From the NCBI GenBank assembly GCA_040772005.1, contig JAXGYZ010000004.1:310001-374000 (forward strand): DNA of 64,000 nucleotides, in the 5' to 3' direction. The notes below the pieces were generated by a model. It saw nothing but the letters and a program-made list of their open reading frames with translations. It was not told where the DNA came from and did not search any database. Numbering within the stretch: position 1 is the first letter of the stretch; each line of letters starts with the position of its first letter. Shown here piece after piece: positions 33,864 to 42,399 of this stretch. The translations under genes were made by a program, and so were the position numbers. This DNA comes from MWBF01 sp040772005 (GTDB lineage: Bacteria; Chloroflexota; Anaerolineae; CG2-30-64-16).

Positions 33864-35291
33864 TTAACGCTGCGCGTTGACCGCCTGCTGGGCGGCCTCC
33901 GCCGGGGCCACGCCCTCTTGCAGCACGCTGACAATGGCCCGCTGGATGCGCGCCGCCACCTGCACATAGTCGGGGCCGATGGGTGGGCTGATGGCGACGC
34001 GCAGCTGGCTGTCCAGAAACTGGTGGTAAGTGGTGCTGCGCATGACGGACAGGGCCGCGGGGCTGGTGGGCAGCCAGCCGGCCGCCTGTGCCCACGCGCC
34101 GCTGTTCTCAGGCTGCATGAGCCAGGCAATCAGCGCCGCGGCTGCGCGCTGGCGTTCAGGATCCGTCGTCACGATGGCGAATGCCCAGCCATCCGCAATG
34201 GGGGCCGCGGGCCCAGCCCAGCCCGGGGCCGCCGCGTAACCGCTCCCCCGCAGCGCCTCACGCTCCGCCAGGTAGCGCCGCGCGCTGACATACGCGAGCG
34301 GGACCTTGCCCTGGACGTAGACGCCCCAGACCGCGTCCGGCTCGGTCAGTTCCTGCGCGCCCGGCGGCAGCACACCCGACTCCGCCGCGGTATGGTAAAA
34401 CTCCAACAGGCGAATCAATGGCTCCAGTTCGAGCAGCGGCGCGCGCGTCACCGAATCAACGGTCACACCCGTGGAATAATACTGGCTGAGGATCGCGTGT
34501 TGCAGGCGTTCGGTGGGGCTGCTGACCGAATTCGCCTGCGGATTGCCCAGGGGGAAGAGGTAGGGCAGGTCCTCCTCCAGCAGCATGTCCCAGGTTGCGG
34601 GCGGCGCTTCGACCTGGCTGGTGAGGTACGCGACGTGCGCCATGTTGGCGACATGCTGTACACCCATGCGGCGATCGTCGAACACGCCTGCGCTCAGTGC
34701 AAACGGGTACAGGCCGGCGGTCACTTCTTCATCGAGCAGCATATCGAGCGGCTGCAACAGGCCCGCATCCACGGCCTGCTCCAGCTCTGTGACATCGAGG
34801 GTGATCAGGTCGGGCAGGATTGCGGGCGCAACCGGCTGTGCGGTGCGCAGGAAGTCGAGCAGCCCGCCTTCCCCGTAGCGCGCCTTGAGGACAGGCGTCA
34901 CGCGCACCTGTCCGCCCTGGCTGGCCTCGAACGCAGCAAGCTGCTCGGCCAGCAACGGTCCGGCAGGTTGGGGCGCCTGCGGGCTGTAGAATTCCGGCGT
35001 CCACCAGGTCAGGGAGAGCACCGCCGCGGTTGTTGCGGAGGGCGGGGTGTCATCTGCGGGTGGCGTTGCGCCCGGCGCAGCCGTGCTCGCCGGCGTTGCC
35101 TGCGCGGCCGGCACAGTTGCGGCAGCAGGCCGCGTGGGCGATACGGCGGTCGCAGGCGCATCCGGAGGCATTCCGCCTGTGCACCCTGACAGCATAACGG
35201 TCAGGACGATCAGCAGCCCGAGGATGGTCGCGCCATGCCGCCGGCAGGTCTCTGCCGCAGGTGACGATTCACGTGATGACAGATGAGCCAT
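33864..35291 (-). CDS. ABC transporter extracellular solute-binding lipoprotein
   Basis: A 475-residue lipoprotein with an N-terminal signal and lipobox LSGC at about residue 37, followed by a long Ala/Pro/Thr-rich linker (about 40-90). The rest is a family-1 type (maltose-binding-like) solute-binding fold: TWWTPEFYSPQ at the start of the domain, LLAEQLAAFEASQGGQVRVTPVL, and a C-terminal lobe with AIVTTDPERQRAAAALIAWLMQP. Such proteins capture sugars or related solutes outside the membrane. No permease genes lie nearby, so it is either an orphan or works with a transporter elsewhere. The glycerate kinase gene follows directly. Confidence 0.82.
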   Translation of the reverse strand: MAHLSSRESSPAAETCRRHGATILGLLIVLTVMLSGCTGGMPPDAPATAVSPTRPAAATVPAAQATPASTAAPGATPPADDTPPSATTAAVLSLTWWTPEFYSPQAPQPAGPLLAEQLAAFEASQGGQVRVTPVLKARYGEGGLLDFLRTAQPVAPAILPDLITLDVTELEQAVDAGLLQPLDMLLDEEVTAGLYPFALSAGVFDDRRMGVQHVANMAHVAYLTSQVEAPPATWDMLLEEDLPYLFPLGNPQANSVSSPTERLQHAILSQYYSTGVTVDSVTRAPLLELEPLIRLLEFYHTAAESGVLPPGAQELTEPDAVWGVYVQGKVPLAYVSARRYLAEREALRGSGYAAAPGWAGPAAPIADGWAFAIVTTDPERQRAAAALIAWLMQPENSGAWAQAAGWLPTSPAALSVMRSTTYHQFLDSQLRVAISPPIGPDYVQVAARIQRAIVSVLQEGVAPAEAAQQAVNAQR

Positions 35292-35350
35292 TGCAACTCC
35301 TGACCGCGATTATAAACCGGGCCGGAACAAAGGCCAAAGGAGGATCTTCC

Positions 35351-37624
35351 TTACCACGGCGTGCGGACATCGAACGTCACGATCGTGCCGTTGACCGGTG
35401 CATGCCCGGCGCCCGCACAGAACACCTGGTGCGCATAAGTTCCATCGTAGTTCTCCGCTGCGATATAACCCGGAGGCAGCGTTTCGACCGTACGGTAATA
35501 GGCCAGCGGGGCTGCGCCGCGACGCAGCACGAGCTGGAAGGACTGCGGCTGCGGATTGCCCGCCCGCCGCACCTGGTCCCACGTCACGACGAAGGTATCG
35601 GCATCCGGCTGCTGGACATAAATCTGCCCGCCCAAGCCGGGATCCCAGTCCAGCGCCAGCACGTGCAGGGCGTTGTTTGGCTGTGCGGCCGTCGGCGGGC
35701 ACGCGGCGGGCGGCACAGTCGCGCGCGGCTGCTCGCCGCCGAAGTAGACCAGCCCGTTATCCGACACCCACAGCCGCGTGTGCGATGCGCCGAAGAAGTT
35801 GACGGGGAAGGGCAGCACTTCCTCGGTCGCCTGGTTGTTCCCCAGCCACAGCCGCCGCCCGCCCACGGCCGGGTCGTACCACGTGGCGGCCTGTCGTGCA
35901 ACGACCGGCAGATGGGTCTGCCGCGCGAAGGAGCGCACGACCAGTTCCACCGGAATGTCCACGGCCGCGATGCCGGCAGGGTAGACCGGCTGCACGCGCA
36001 CCAGGCCGTAATAGACACCGTTAGCCGGCAGGCTCGGCCCTGCGCGCAACGTGAGGCTGCTGGGATAATCATAGCGGGTCGTGTTGCTGGCCGGCTGCAC
36101 GCTCAGCCAGCTCTGGCCCTGCACGACGCTGGCCTGCCAGACGACCACCTGGTCGCTCGGATTGCGCAGCTCCACGCGTTGGCTGGCCGCGGGTGTCACC
36201 CCGCCCAGGACGAAGCGCACGGCGGTCGTCTCGGTATTCAGCGCGGGCGGTTGGGCCCAGCGCACTGCGCGGCCAGCGTTCAGCCGCCCATAGCCGAAGT
36301 AGTCGTTGCGCCCGCCGATGTACGCGTAAGGCGTGCCCGTGTCAGGGTCGGTGCCCACCTTGTCCGCCGTGTCGCGCAGGATCGCGGCCACCTGGTCCGC
36401 CGTGGCCGCGGGCAGCGTGCTCCACACCAGCGCCGCCGCAGCGGAAACCAGAGGGGTCGCCATAGATGTGCCGGACATGTAGCCGTAGCCGCCGGGTCGC
36501 GTGCTGTAGATGGGATCGCTCGCGATGCCGCCGGGCGCAGCCAGGTCGATGTAGGGCCGGTAATTGGAGTAGCGCGCCCAGTTGTCGAAGTGATCGCTGC
36601 CCGCGACTGCCAGCACATTGTCATAAGCCGCCGGATAGAAATCACCGTTGACGATGTAGCTGCACGCCGGCCCGCCCTGCGCGCAGTTGCCGCCTGCAGC
36701 CACTACGAGCGCATGTTTCTCGCCCGTGGCATATTGCACGGCATCTGCGATCGGCGCCGACGGATACGGCCCGCCCAGGCTCAAGTTGATGATCTGCGCA
36801 TTGGCATTCGCCGCCGCATAGATAGCAATCGCCAGGGTCAGGCTGTCGCCGTTGCCCTGGGCATCCAGCGCCTTATAGGGCAGCAGTTGCACGCCGGGCG
36901 CCAGTCCGCTGATGCCCTGGCCGTTGTCTGCCGCGGCAGCCAGAATGCCCGCAACGTGCGTTCCGTGGCCGTAGTCATCCTGCGTGTCAGAGTCGTCGTT
37001 GACGAAGTCATAGCCCTGTGCCAGACGGCCCTGGAATTCGGGGTGGCCCCGGTCGATGCCGGAGTCTACGACCGCCACAGTGACAGCATAACTCCCGCGC
37101 GTGACGGCCCACGCGTCCGGGCCGGCCACGCGGCGCATGTTCCATTGCTGGCCGAAGCCGGGGTCGGTCGGATAGCGCGCCTCGCCGTCGATGCCGGTCG
37201 CGCGGTATACATAGTTCGGCTCGGCATAGCGCACCCAGGGCAGCCGCGCGAGGCGGCTGATCTCAGCCTGCTCACGGCCCGGCGGGACGGCCAGCGCAGC
37301 GACATGCCGCTCCGGCAGCGCCTCGCACACCTCCAGTCCCGTCAGCGCGGCCAGGGCAGCGGCCAGCTCGCGCCACGCGGTCGCAGTCCGGTCCACCGGT
37401 GATGGCCCCGCTACGGATTGGGGCTGCTGCGCCAGGGCCGGCCAGGCCTGCACCGCGGGGGCATCCGGCTCCCAGGCCAGCACGATTTCGCCGGGCACGT
37501 AGGCCGTGGGGGGAATCACATCAGCCGACACCGGCCCGGCCACGACGGGCGCGGGCAGCCAGACGAGCAGTACGAAGCCGACGAGCACAAGGCACATGCG
37601 GCGGAAGGTGACAGATTGTGACAT
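35351..37624 (-). CDS. Large secreted subtilisin-family (S8) protease
   Basis: A 757-residue exported protease. A signal peptide (about 1-30) precedes an inhibitor-like propeptide region. The catalytic domain shows Asp in VAVVDSGIDRGHPEF, His in YGHGTHVAGILAA and Ser in SGTSMATPLVSAAAAL, the full S8 triad. The C-terminal about 280 residues are beta-rich domains with no transmembrane anchor visible. ATG37624 is favoured over the adjacent GTG at 37627; GGAG lies upstream of both. It probably degrades proteins outside the cell. A second, shorter subtilase lies at 46028. Confidence 0.9.
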   Translation of the reverse strand: MSQSVTFRRMCLVLVGFVLLVWLPAPVVAGPVSADVIPPTAYVPGEIVLAWEPDAPAVQAWPALAQQPQSVAGPSPVDRTATAWRELAAALAALTGLEVCEALPERHVAALAVPPGREQAEISRLARLPWVRYAEPNYVYRATGIDGEARYPTDPGFGQQWNMRRVAGPDAWAVTRGSYAVTVAVVDSGIDRGHPEFQGRLAQGYDFVNDDSDTQDDYGHGTHVAGILAAAADNGQGISGLAPGVQLLPYKALDAQGNGDSLTLAIAIYAAANANAQIINLSLGGPYPSAPIADAVQYATGEKHALVVAAGGNCAQGGPACSYIVNGDFYPAAYDNVLAVAGSDHFDNWARYSNYRPYIDLAAPGGIASDPIYSTRPGGYGYMSGTSMATPLVSAAAALVWSTLPAATADQVAAILRDTADKVGTDPDTGTPYAYIGGRNDYFGYGRLNAGRAVRWAQPPALNTETTAVRFVLGGVTPAASQRVELRNPSDQVVVWQASVVQGQSWLSVQPASNTTRYDYPSSLTLRAGPSLPANGVYYGLVRVQPVYPAGIAAVDIPVELVVRSFARQTHLPVVARQAATWYDPAVGGRRLWLGNNQATEEVLPFPVNFFGASHTRLWVSDNGLVYFGGEQPRATVPPAACPPTAAQPNNALHVLALDWDPGLGGQIYVQQPDADTFVVTWDQVRRAGNPQPQSFQLVLRRGAAPLAYYRTVETLPPGYIAAENYDGTYAHQVFCAGAGHAPVNGTIVTFDVRTPW

Positions 37625-37742
37625 CACGTATGCTCCGGGCGCGTAGTTGATGCAATGGTAAGACGCCGGTAGAGGGTGTTTGGGTCCCTGCTGCCCGCCT
37701 CCACAGCGGACACATTGGCCGGGCCAGGGATCCGGGAAAGCA

Positions 37743-37769
37743 ACAGCCGCGTGCAGTGCACGCGGCTGT
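37743..37769 (-). terminator. Palindromic hairpin downstream of clpC
   Basis: ACAGCCGCGTGCA and TGCACGCGGCTGT form a 13-base perfect stem around a single base, or 11 bases with a five-base loop. It lies about 25 bases beyond the clpC stop on the minus strand. A T-poor tail makes it a moderate terminator candidate. Confidence 0.6.
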
Positions 37770-37792
37770 CATCAGTCTACATCAGGCCCGGC

Positions 37793-40279
37793 TCAGTTGG
37801 GCAGGACCTCGGCCACCTCAGGCGGCCGTTGCATGGCCTCGCCGTTGCTGACATCCAGCCGCAGCTCGCCATCCTCGCCCAGCGTCACCGTCACCTTGCT
37901 GCCGGGCTTGACCTTGCCACCCAGCAGGGCCTCGCTCAACTGGTCCTCCAGCTTGTCCTGGATGACCCGGCGCAGGGGCCGCGCGCCGTAGTCGGCGTCG
38001 TAACCCGTGTCCGCAATCATGCTCTTGACTTCATCGGTCACTTCGAGCGTGATATTCTGCTCGACAAGCTGAGCGCGCACCCGGTTGAGTTCCAGATCGA
38101 CGATATCCTTGATCTGTTCCTTCGTCAGGTTGCGGAAGACCATGATGCCGTCCAGCCGGTTCAGGAATTCAGGCCGGAACGTACGCTTGAGCGCATCCGT
38201 AACCCGGTCGCGCATGGACTGGTATTCGTTTTCCTGCACTTTGGCTTCGTCGCGGCTGGTTGCAAAGCCCAACCCTCCGCCATGCTTGATCAGGTTGGCG
38301 CCGACGTTTGACGTCATAATGATGATGGCATTGCGGAAGTCGATCCGGCGGCCCTTCGCATCGGCCAGGCTGCCGTCCTCCATGATCTGCAGGAGCATGT
38401 TGAAGACTTCCGGATGCGCCTTCTCGATTTCATCGAGCAGCACGACCGAGTAGGGCCGGCGGCGCACCGCCTCGCTCAACTGGCCGCCTTCCTCGTAGCC
38501 CACGTAGCCGGGCGGCGCACCAACCAACCGGCTGACGTTGTGGCGCTCCATGAACTCGCTCATGTCGAGCTTGATCAGGGCCTCTTCCGAGCCGAACAGG
38601 AACTCAGCCAGGCTCTTCGCCAGCAGCGTCTTGCCGACGCCGGTCGGCCCCAGGAACATGAATGCGCCGATGGGCCGCTTGGGATCTTTCAGGCCGGTGC
38701 GTGCGCGGCGGACGGCCCGTGCAATTGCCTTGACCGGCTCATCCTGCCCGACGACCCGCTTGTGCAGGTATTCTTCCATCTCCAGCAGGCGGGCGGTTTC
38801 CTCGCCCACGAGCCGCTGCAGCGGAATGCCCGTCCACATCCCGACGACCTCCGCGATGTCTTCCTCGGAGACGCTCGGCTGCGGCGCAGCATCTTCCCAG
38901 CCCTTGCGCAGTTGTTCGAGCTTCTTTTCCAGCTCGATTTCGTGATGCCGCAGGTCGAGCGCATCATCGAACCGCTTGGCCTCGACCGCAGCTTCCTTAT
39001 CCTTCTGGACGCTCTTGAGCTCGCGGAACGTATTGCGCAGCGTCATCGCGTAGGGCGCCTTGTACATGCGCACGCGGCTGGCCGCCTCATCGATCAGGTC
39101 GATGGCCTTGTCCGGCATGAACCGGTCGGGCACATAGCGAGCCGAGAGACGTGCCGCCGCCACCAGCGCCTCATCGGAGATGCGCAACTGATGATGGCCC
39201 TCATACATGGGCCGGACGCCCTTGAGAATCTCGATGGTCTGCTCGACCGTCGGCTCTTCAACCAGGATGGGCTGGAAGCGGCGCTCCAGTGCGGCGTCCC
39301 CTTCGATATATTTGCGATACTCGTCCAGCGTCGTCGCGCCGATGCACTGCAAGTCGCCGCGCGCCAGCGCCGGCTTGAGCAGGTTGGCCGCGTCCACGCT
39401 GCTGCCGGCCGCGCCTGCGCCCACGAGCATGTGAACCTCATCGATGAAGAGGATGGCGTCCGAGTTGGTGATCTCCTCGATGACCTTCTTCAGGCGCTCC
39501 TCGAACTGGCCGCGGTACATGGTTCCGGCGACCAGGGAGCCCACATCCAGCATCAGGACGCGCTTGTCGATCAACGTTTCCGGCACATCGCCGTTGATGA
39601 TCCGCTGCGCCAGGCCTTCCACGATGGCCGTCTTGCCCACGCCCGGTTCACCGATCAGGGCCGGGTTGTTCTTCGTGCGGCGGCTGAGAATCTGGATGAC
39701 CCGCTCGATTTCCTTCTCGCGCCCGATGACCGGGTCGAGCTTGCCATCCTCGGCGCGCTGGGTCAGGTCGAACCCCAACTGATCGGTCAGCGGGGTCTTG
39801 CTTTCCTTCTTGCGCGTCGTCTTCTCCTGAAGCTGGTTCTCAAGAATGGTCTTGGTCGTCTGCTGGCGGACCTTGTCCAGGTCCGCGCCCAGGCTGCGCA
39901 GGACTTCGGAGGCAATGCCCTCATCCTCGCGCACCAGGCCCAGGAGCAGGTGCTCGGTGCCGATATAGGTATGGCCCATCTGGCGGGCCTCTTCTACAGC
40001 AAGTTCAATGACCCGCTTGGTGCGCGGGGTGAGCGTCGGCTTGCCGAACGGCGGACGCGCGTTACGCGGGGCCATGCGCTCCACCTGGCGAATGACTTCC
40101 GCCGGCGACGCACCCACCTCCCGCAGAACTTTAGCGGCCAATCCGCTCTCTTCCTTCGCCAGGCCGAGCAGCAGGTGTTCTGTGCCCACGTAGTTATGGT
40201 TGAGCCGCACGGCTTCTTCCTGTGCGATCTGCAACACCTGGCGTGCGTGCTTAGTGAAACGATCCAATTTGTCGGACAT
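37793..40279 (-). CDS. clpC: ATP-dependent Clp protease ATP-binding subunit ClpC
   Basis: An 828-residue AAA+ unfoldase that feeds proteins to ClpP. Residues 1-145 contain two Clp N repeats (FTKHARQVLQIAQEEA, then a repeat with GTEHLLLGL twice). The first AAA+ domain has GEPGVGKTAIVEGLAQ and VLMLDVGSLVAGT; the middle coiled region (about 395-470) includes a UVR-like helical pair; the second AAA+ domain has GPTGVGKTLLAKSLA and the VVLLDEIEKAHPE Walker B. ATG40279 is chosen because GGAAG lies seven bases upstream and the family begins MSDKLDRFT. Length is as expected. No CtsR or McsAB genes are adjacent. Confidence 0.95.
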   Translation of the reverse strand: MSDKLDRFTKHARQVLQIAQEEAVRLNHNYVGTEHLLLGLAKEESGLAAKVLREVGASPAEVIRQVERMAPRNARPPFGKPTLTPRTKRVIELAVEEARQMGHTYIGTEHLLLGLVREDEGIASEVLRSLGADLDKVRQQTTKTILENQLQEKTTRKKESKTPLTDQLGFDLTQRAEDGKLDPVIGREKEIERVIQILSRRTKNNPALIGEPGVGKTAIVEGLAQRIINGDVPETLIDKRVLMLDVGSLVAGTMYRGQFEERLKKVIEEITNSDAILFIDEVHMLVGAGAAGSSVDAANLLKPALARGDLQCIGATTLDEYRKYIEGDAALERRFQPILVEEPTVEQTIEILKGVRPMYEGHHQLRISDEALVAAARLSARYVPDRFMPDKAIDLIDEAASRVRMYKAPYAMTLRNTFRELKSVQKDKEAAVEAKRFDDALDLRHHEIELEKKLEQLRKGWEDAAPQPSVSEEDIAEVVGMWTGIPLQRLVGEETARLLEMEEYLHKRVVGQDEPVKAIARAVRRARTGLKDPKRPIGAFMFLGPTGVGKTLLAKSLAEFLFGSEEALIKLDMSEFMERHNVSRLVGAPPGYVGYEEGGQLSEAVRRRPYSVVLLDEIEKAHPEVFNMLLQIMEDGSLADAKGRRIDFRNAIIIMTSNVGANLIKHGGGLGFATSRDEAKVQENEYQSMRDRVTDALKRTFRPEFLNRLDGIMVFRNLTKEQIKDIVDLELNRVRAQLVEQNITLEVTDEVKSMIADTGYDADYGARPLRRVIQDKLEDQLSEALLGGKVKPGSKVTVTLGEDGELRLDVSNGEAMQRPPEVAEVLPN

Positions 40280-40375
40280 ATGTGTTCTTCCTTTGCGCAT
40301 CTGCCGCACGCCGTCACCTGAAGCGGCACGTTGCGGTTCTCAGCGACTCTCCGGGCCTGCCGACCGGACATGTGC

Positions 40376-40381
40376 ATTATA
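40376..40381 (-). promoter_or_regulatory. -10 element of clpC promoter
   Basis: A perfect TATAAT on the minus strand with a TGA extension directly upstream, about 95 bases before the clpC start. A weak TTACGA lies 19 bases further upstream. No CIRCE or CtsR-type operator is apparent. Confidence 0.5.
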
Positions 40382-40429
40382 TCATACAGTCCGCGGCATG
40401 TCGTAAGCCGGAATCCTTAGAATAGCAAA

Positions 40430-40463
40430 ACGGGGCGAGGCACATCAGATGCCTCCGCCCCGT
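40430..40463 (-). terminator. Intrinsic terminator of the S1-domain gene
   Basis: On the minus strand ACGGGGCGGAGGCA and TGCCTCGCCCCGT form a stem of about 13 bases with one bulge, followed by TTTTGC, about 30 bases after the stop of the S1-domain gene. This is a strong, correctly oriented terminator. Confidence 0.8.
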
Positions 40464-40494
40464 CGGATCAGCAGTTATGGCCGGTGCGCCTGGT

Positions 40495-41739
40495 CTAGCT
40501 GACCTGCGCTTCCTTGAATGCCTCGGACTGGTTCTCGACCTCAGCTTCGGCCGGCACGGCGTCTTCTTCAGCCGGGGCTTCGTCACGCCAGTCCACTTCC
40601 ACGTAGGCATCATCGCTGGCCTGGCGGAGGCTCAGCCCGATGCGGCGGCGCTGAGGATCGACGCGAATCACACGCACCGTCACCTCGTCGCCCTCCTGGA
40701 CGATCTCCTTGGGATGGGCGATGCGATAGTCGGCCATCTCCGAGATGTGAATCAGGCCCTCGATCGCGTCGTCGATCTTGGCAAATGCGCCGAACGCGGT
40801 CAGCCGCGTAATCTGGGCGGTGAGGACCTGCCCCACGGTATATTGCTGGTCGATCACGCTCCACGGTTCGGGGTGGAGACGCCGCAGGCTCAACGCAATG
40901 CGCTTGCGTTCCTCGTCCACATTCATCACGTAGACATCCACCTGTTGCCCGACCCGCAGCACCTCGCTCGGATGCTCGATGCGGTGCCAGGCCAGCTCCG
41001 ACAGATGGATCAGGCCGTCGGCCCCGCCCAGGTCCACAAAGGCGCCGAAATCTGCGATGCTGGTGACGACACCCTTGAGCACATCGCCCTTGTTGAGCGT
41101 GGAGAGCAAGCGGTCTTTCTGGCCCTTGCGCCAGTCGCGCATGGCAGCCCGTTCTGATAAGATCAGACGATTGCGCTGGCGGTCGAGTTCCACGACCTTG
41201 AGCTGCATGTTCTGGCCGACGAGCTTGGCCCACCGCTGCTCGGGGTCCACTTCCGTGTCCTGCTGCGCCTGCCAGCGGCCGGAAAGCTGGGAAGCGGGGA
41301 CGAACCCGCGCACCCGCCCCACCCGCACGATGATGCCGCCGCGGTTGAAGCCGGTCACAACACCCTCGAAGACATCCTGGGACTGCAACAGATCCTCAGC
41401 CTGGGCCCAGTCTTGCTCCTGTTGGGCCCGGGTGAGCGAAATGACGACGTTGCCGTCCTTGTCCTCAGGAACGACTACAAGTGCCCGCACAGGATCGCCG
41501 GGGGACAGGGCGATGAGGAAATCCTTGTCCAACCGTTCCAGTTCGCGGGGGTCGACGACAGCATCAGCCTTGTAATGAATGTCAACCAGAATCTGGTTGG
41601 GGTTGATGCTGACAATGTTGCCTTCCACGGTATCGCCTTGCCGCAACTGGGGAAAATCGAAGGCATCGAGGGGCAACGATTCCATGGGGTTGGGTTCGAC
41701 TGTCGCCTGGGCGGACTCCAGTCCTTTGCGAGTATTCAT
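40495..41739 (-). CDS. rpsA: S1 RNA-binding domain protein (ribosomal protein S1 homologue)
   Basis: A 414-residue protein with four S1 OB-fold repeats at about residues 34-100, 120-195, 210-283 and 298-368; the third and fourth are the most canonical (VLKGVVTSIADFGAFVDLG, GLIHLSE, VRVGQQV...). The tail is acidic. Ribosomal S1 brings mRNA to the 30S subunit; shorter homologues with four repeats are common outside Proteobacteria. It could instead be a general RNA-binding protein. The gene has its own strong terminator and follows ridA, from which it is separated by two hairpins. Confidence 0.85.
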   Translation of the reverse strand: MNTRKGLESAQATVEPNPMESLPLDAFDFPQLRQGDTVEGNIVSINPNQILVDIHYKADAVVDPRELERLDKDFLIALSPGDPVRALVVVPEDKDGNVVISLTRAQQEQDWAQAEDLLQSQDVFEGVVTGFNRGGIIVRVGRVRGFVPASQLSGRWQAQQDTEVDPEQRWAKLVGQNMQLKVVELDRQRNRLILSERAAMRDWRKGQKDRLLSTLNKGDVLKGVVTSIADFGAFVDLGGADGLIHLSELAWHRIEHPSEVLRVGQQVDVYVMNVDEERKRIALSLRRLHPEPWSVIDQQYTVGQVLTAQITRLTAFGAFAKIDDAIEGLIHISEMADYRIAHPKEIVQEGDEVTVRVIRVDPQRRRIGLSLRQASDDAYVEVDWRDEAPAEEDAVPAEAEVENQSEAFKEAQVS

Positions 41740-41824
41740 GAGGATGAGTGCTCCCCCTCCAAAAAGAGTGAGCGAATTATACAGAAGGTGTAAGAAAAGG
41801 GCAAGTGGCGCAAGAAGGGATTAC

Positions 41825-41901
41825 GGAGTGAAGATTACAAATTGAATATTACTCACTCCATGACGAGAGTGCCCGCGGCAAACAATCTCTCGCGGGCACT
41901 C
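41825..41901 (-). terminator. Two tandem hairpins downstream of ridA
   Basis: One stem pairs GAGTGCCCGC (41867-41876) with GCGGGCACTC (41892-41901), ten perfect bases. The other pairs GGAGTGA (41825-41831) with TCACTCC (41853-41859) around an AT-rich loop. Both lie between the ridA stop and the S1-domain gene start on the minus strand. Confidence 0.55.
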
Positions 41902-41921
41902 CACAAGTCGATTACCAGCAC

Positions 41922-42299
41922 CTATGGCAGATAGGCGATCATCTCGATCTCGACGGCGCCGCCGCGCGGGAGCGCGGCCACCTGGATGGTGCTGCGCGCG
42001 GGCGGGTCGGCCGCGAAGGCCGCCGCATAGATGGTGTTGACTGCCTGGAAATCCTGCATGTCGGTCAGAAAGATGGTCGTCTTGACAACGTCGGCAAAGG
42101 TCGCGCCCGCAGCCTGCAGGACGGCCTGGAGGTTGGCAAGTGCTTGCCGCGCCTGCGCCTCGACGCCCTCGACCAGCGCGCCGGTTGCCGGGTCCAGCCC
42201 AAGCTGGCCGGACGCAAATACGAAGTTGCCCGCGCGTACGGCCTGGTTGTACGGGCCGATGGCCGCAGGCGCCGCGGTGGTGTGAATGATCTCGCGCAT
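41922..42299 (-). CDS. ridA: RidA family reactive intermediate deaminase
   Basis: A 125-residue protein of the YjgF/YER057c/UK114 family. RidA hydrolyses reactive 2-aminoacrylate and related enamines or imines made by PLP enzymes. Visible are the N-terminal AAPAAIGPYNQAVRAGNFVFASGQLGLDP region and the active-site Arg in PARSTIQVAALPRGG, with Glu in VEIEMIAYLP. It lies between leuS and the S1-domain gene. Length and motifs are canonical. Confidence 0.92.
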   Translation of the reverse strand: MREIIHTTAAPAAIGPYNQAVRAGNFVFASGQLGLDPATGALVEGVEAQARQALANLQAVLQAAGATFADVVKTTIFLTDMQDFQAVNTIYAAAFAADPPARSTIQVAALPRGGAVEIEMIAYLP

Positions 42300-42317
42300 G
42301 ATGTTCCTCCCTGTTTC

Positions 42318-42396
42318 GATTGCAGATTGAAGATTACAGATTGAAGATTCTCCACGCCTGTCCCAATCTTAAATCTTCAATCTGCAATCTTCAATC
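42318..42396. repeat. Spacer hairpin of repeated AGATTGA words
   Basis: The left arm (42318-42349) repeats GATTGAAGATT-type words and the right arm (42365-42396) is its approximate reverse complement. It lies between leuS and ridA in the same operon direction. It is the AT-rich member of the spacer-hairpin class. Confidence 0.7.
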
Positions 42397-42399
42397 AGG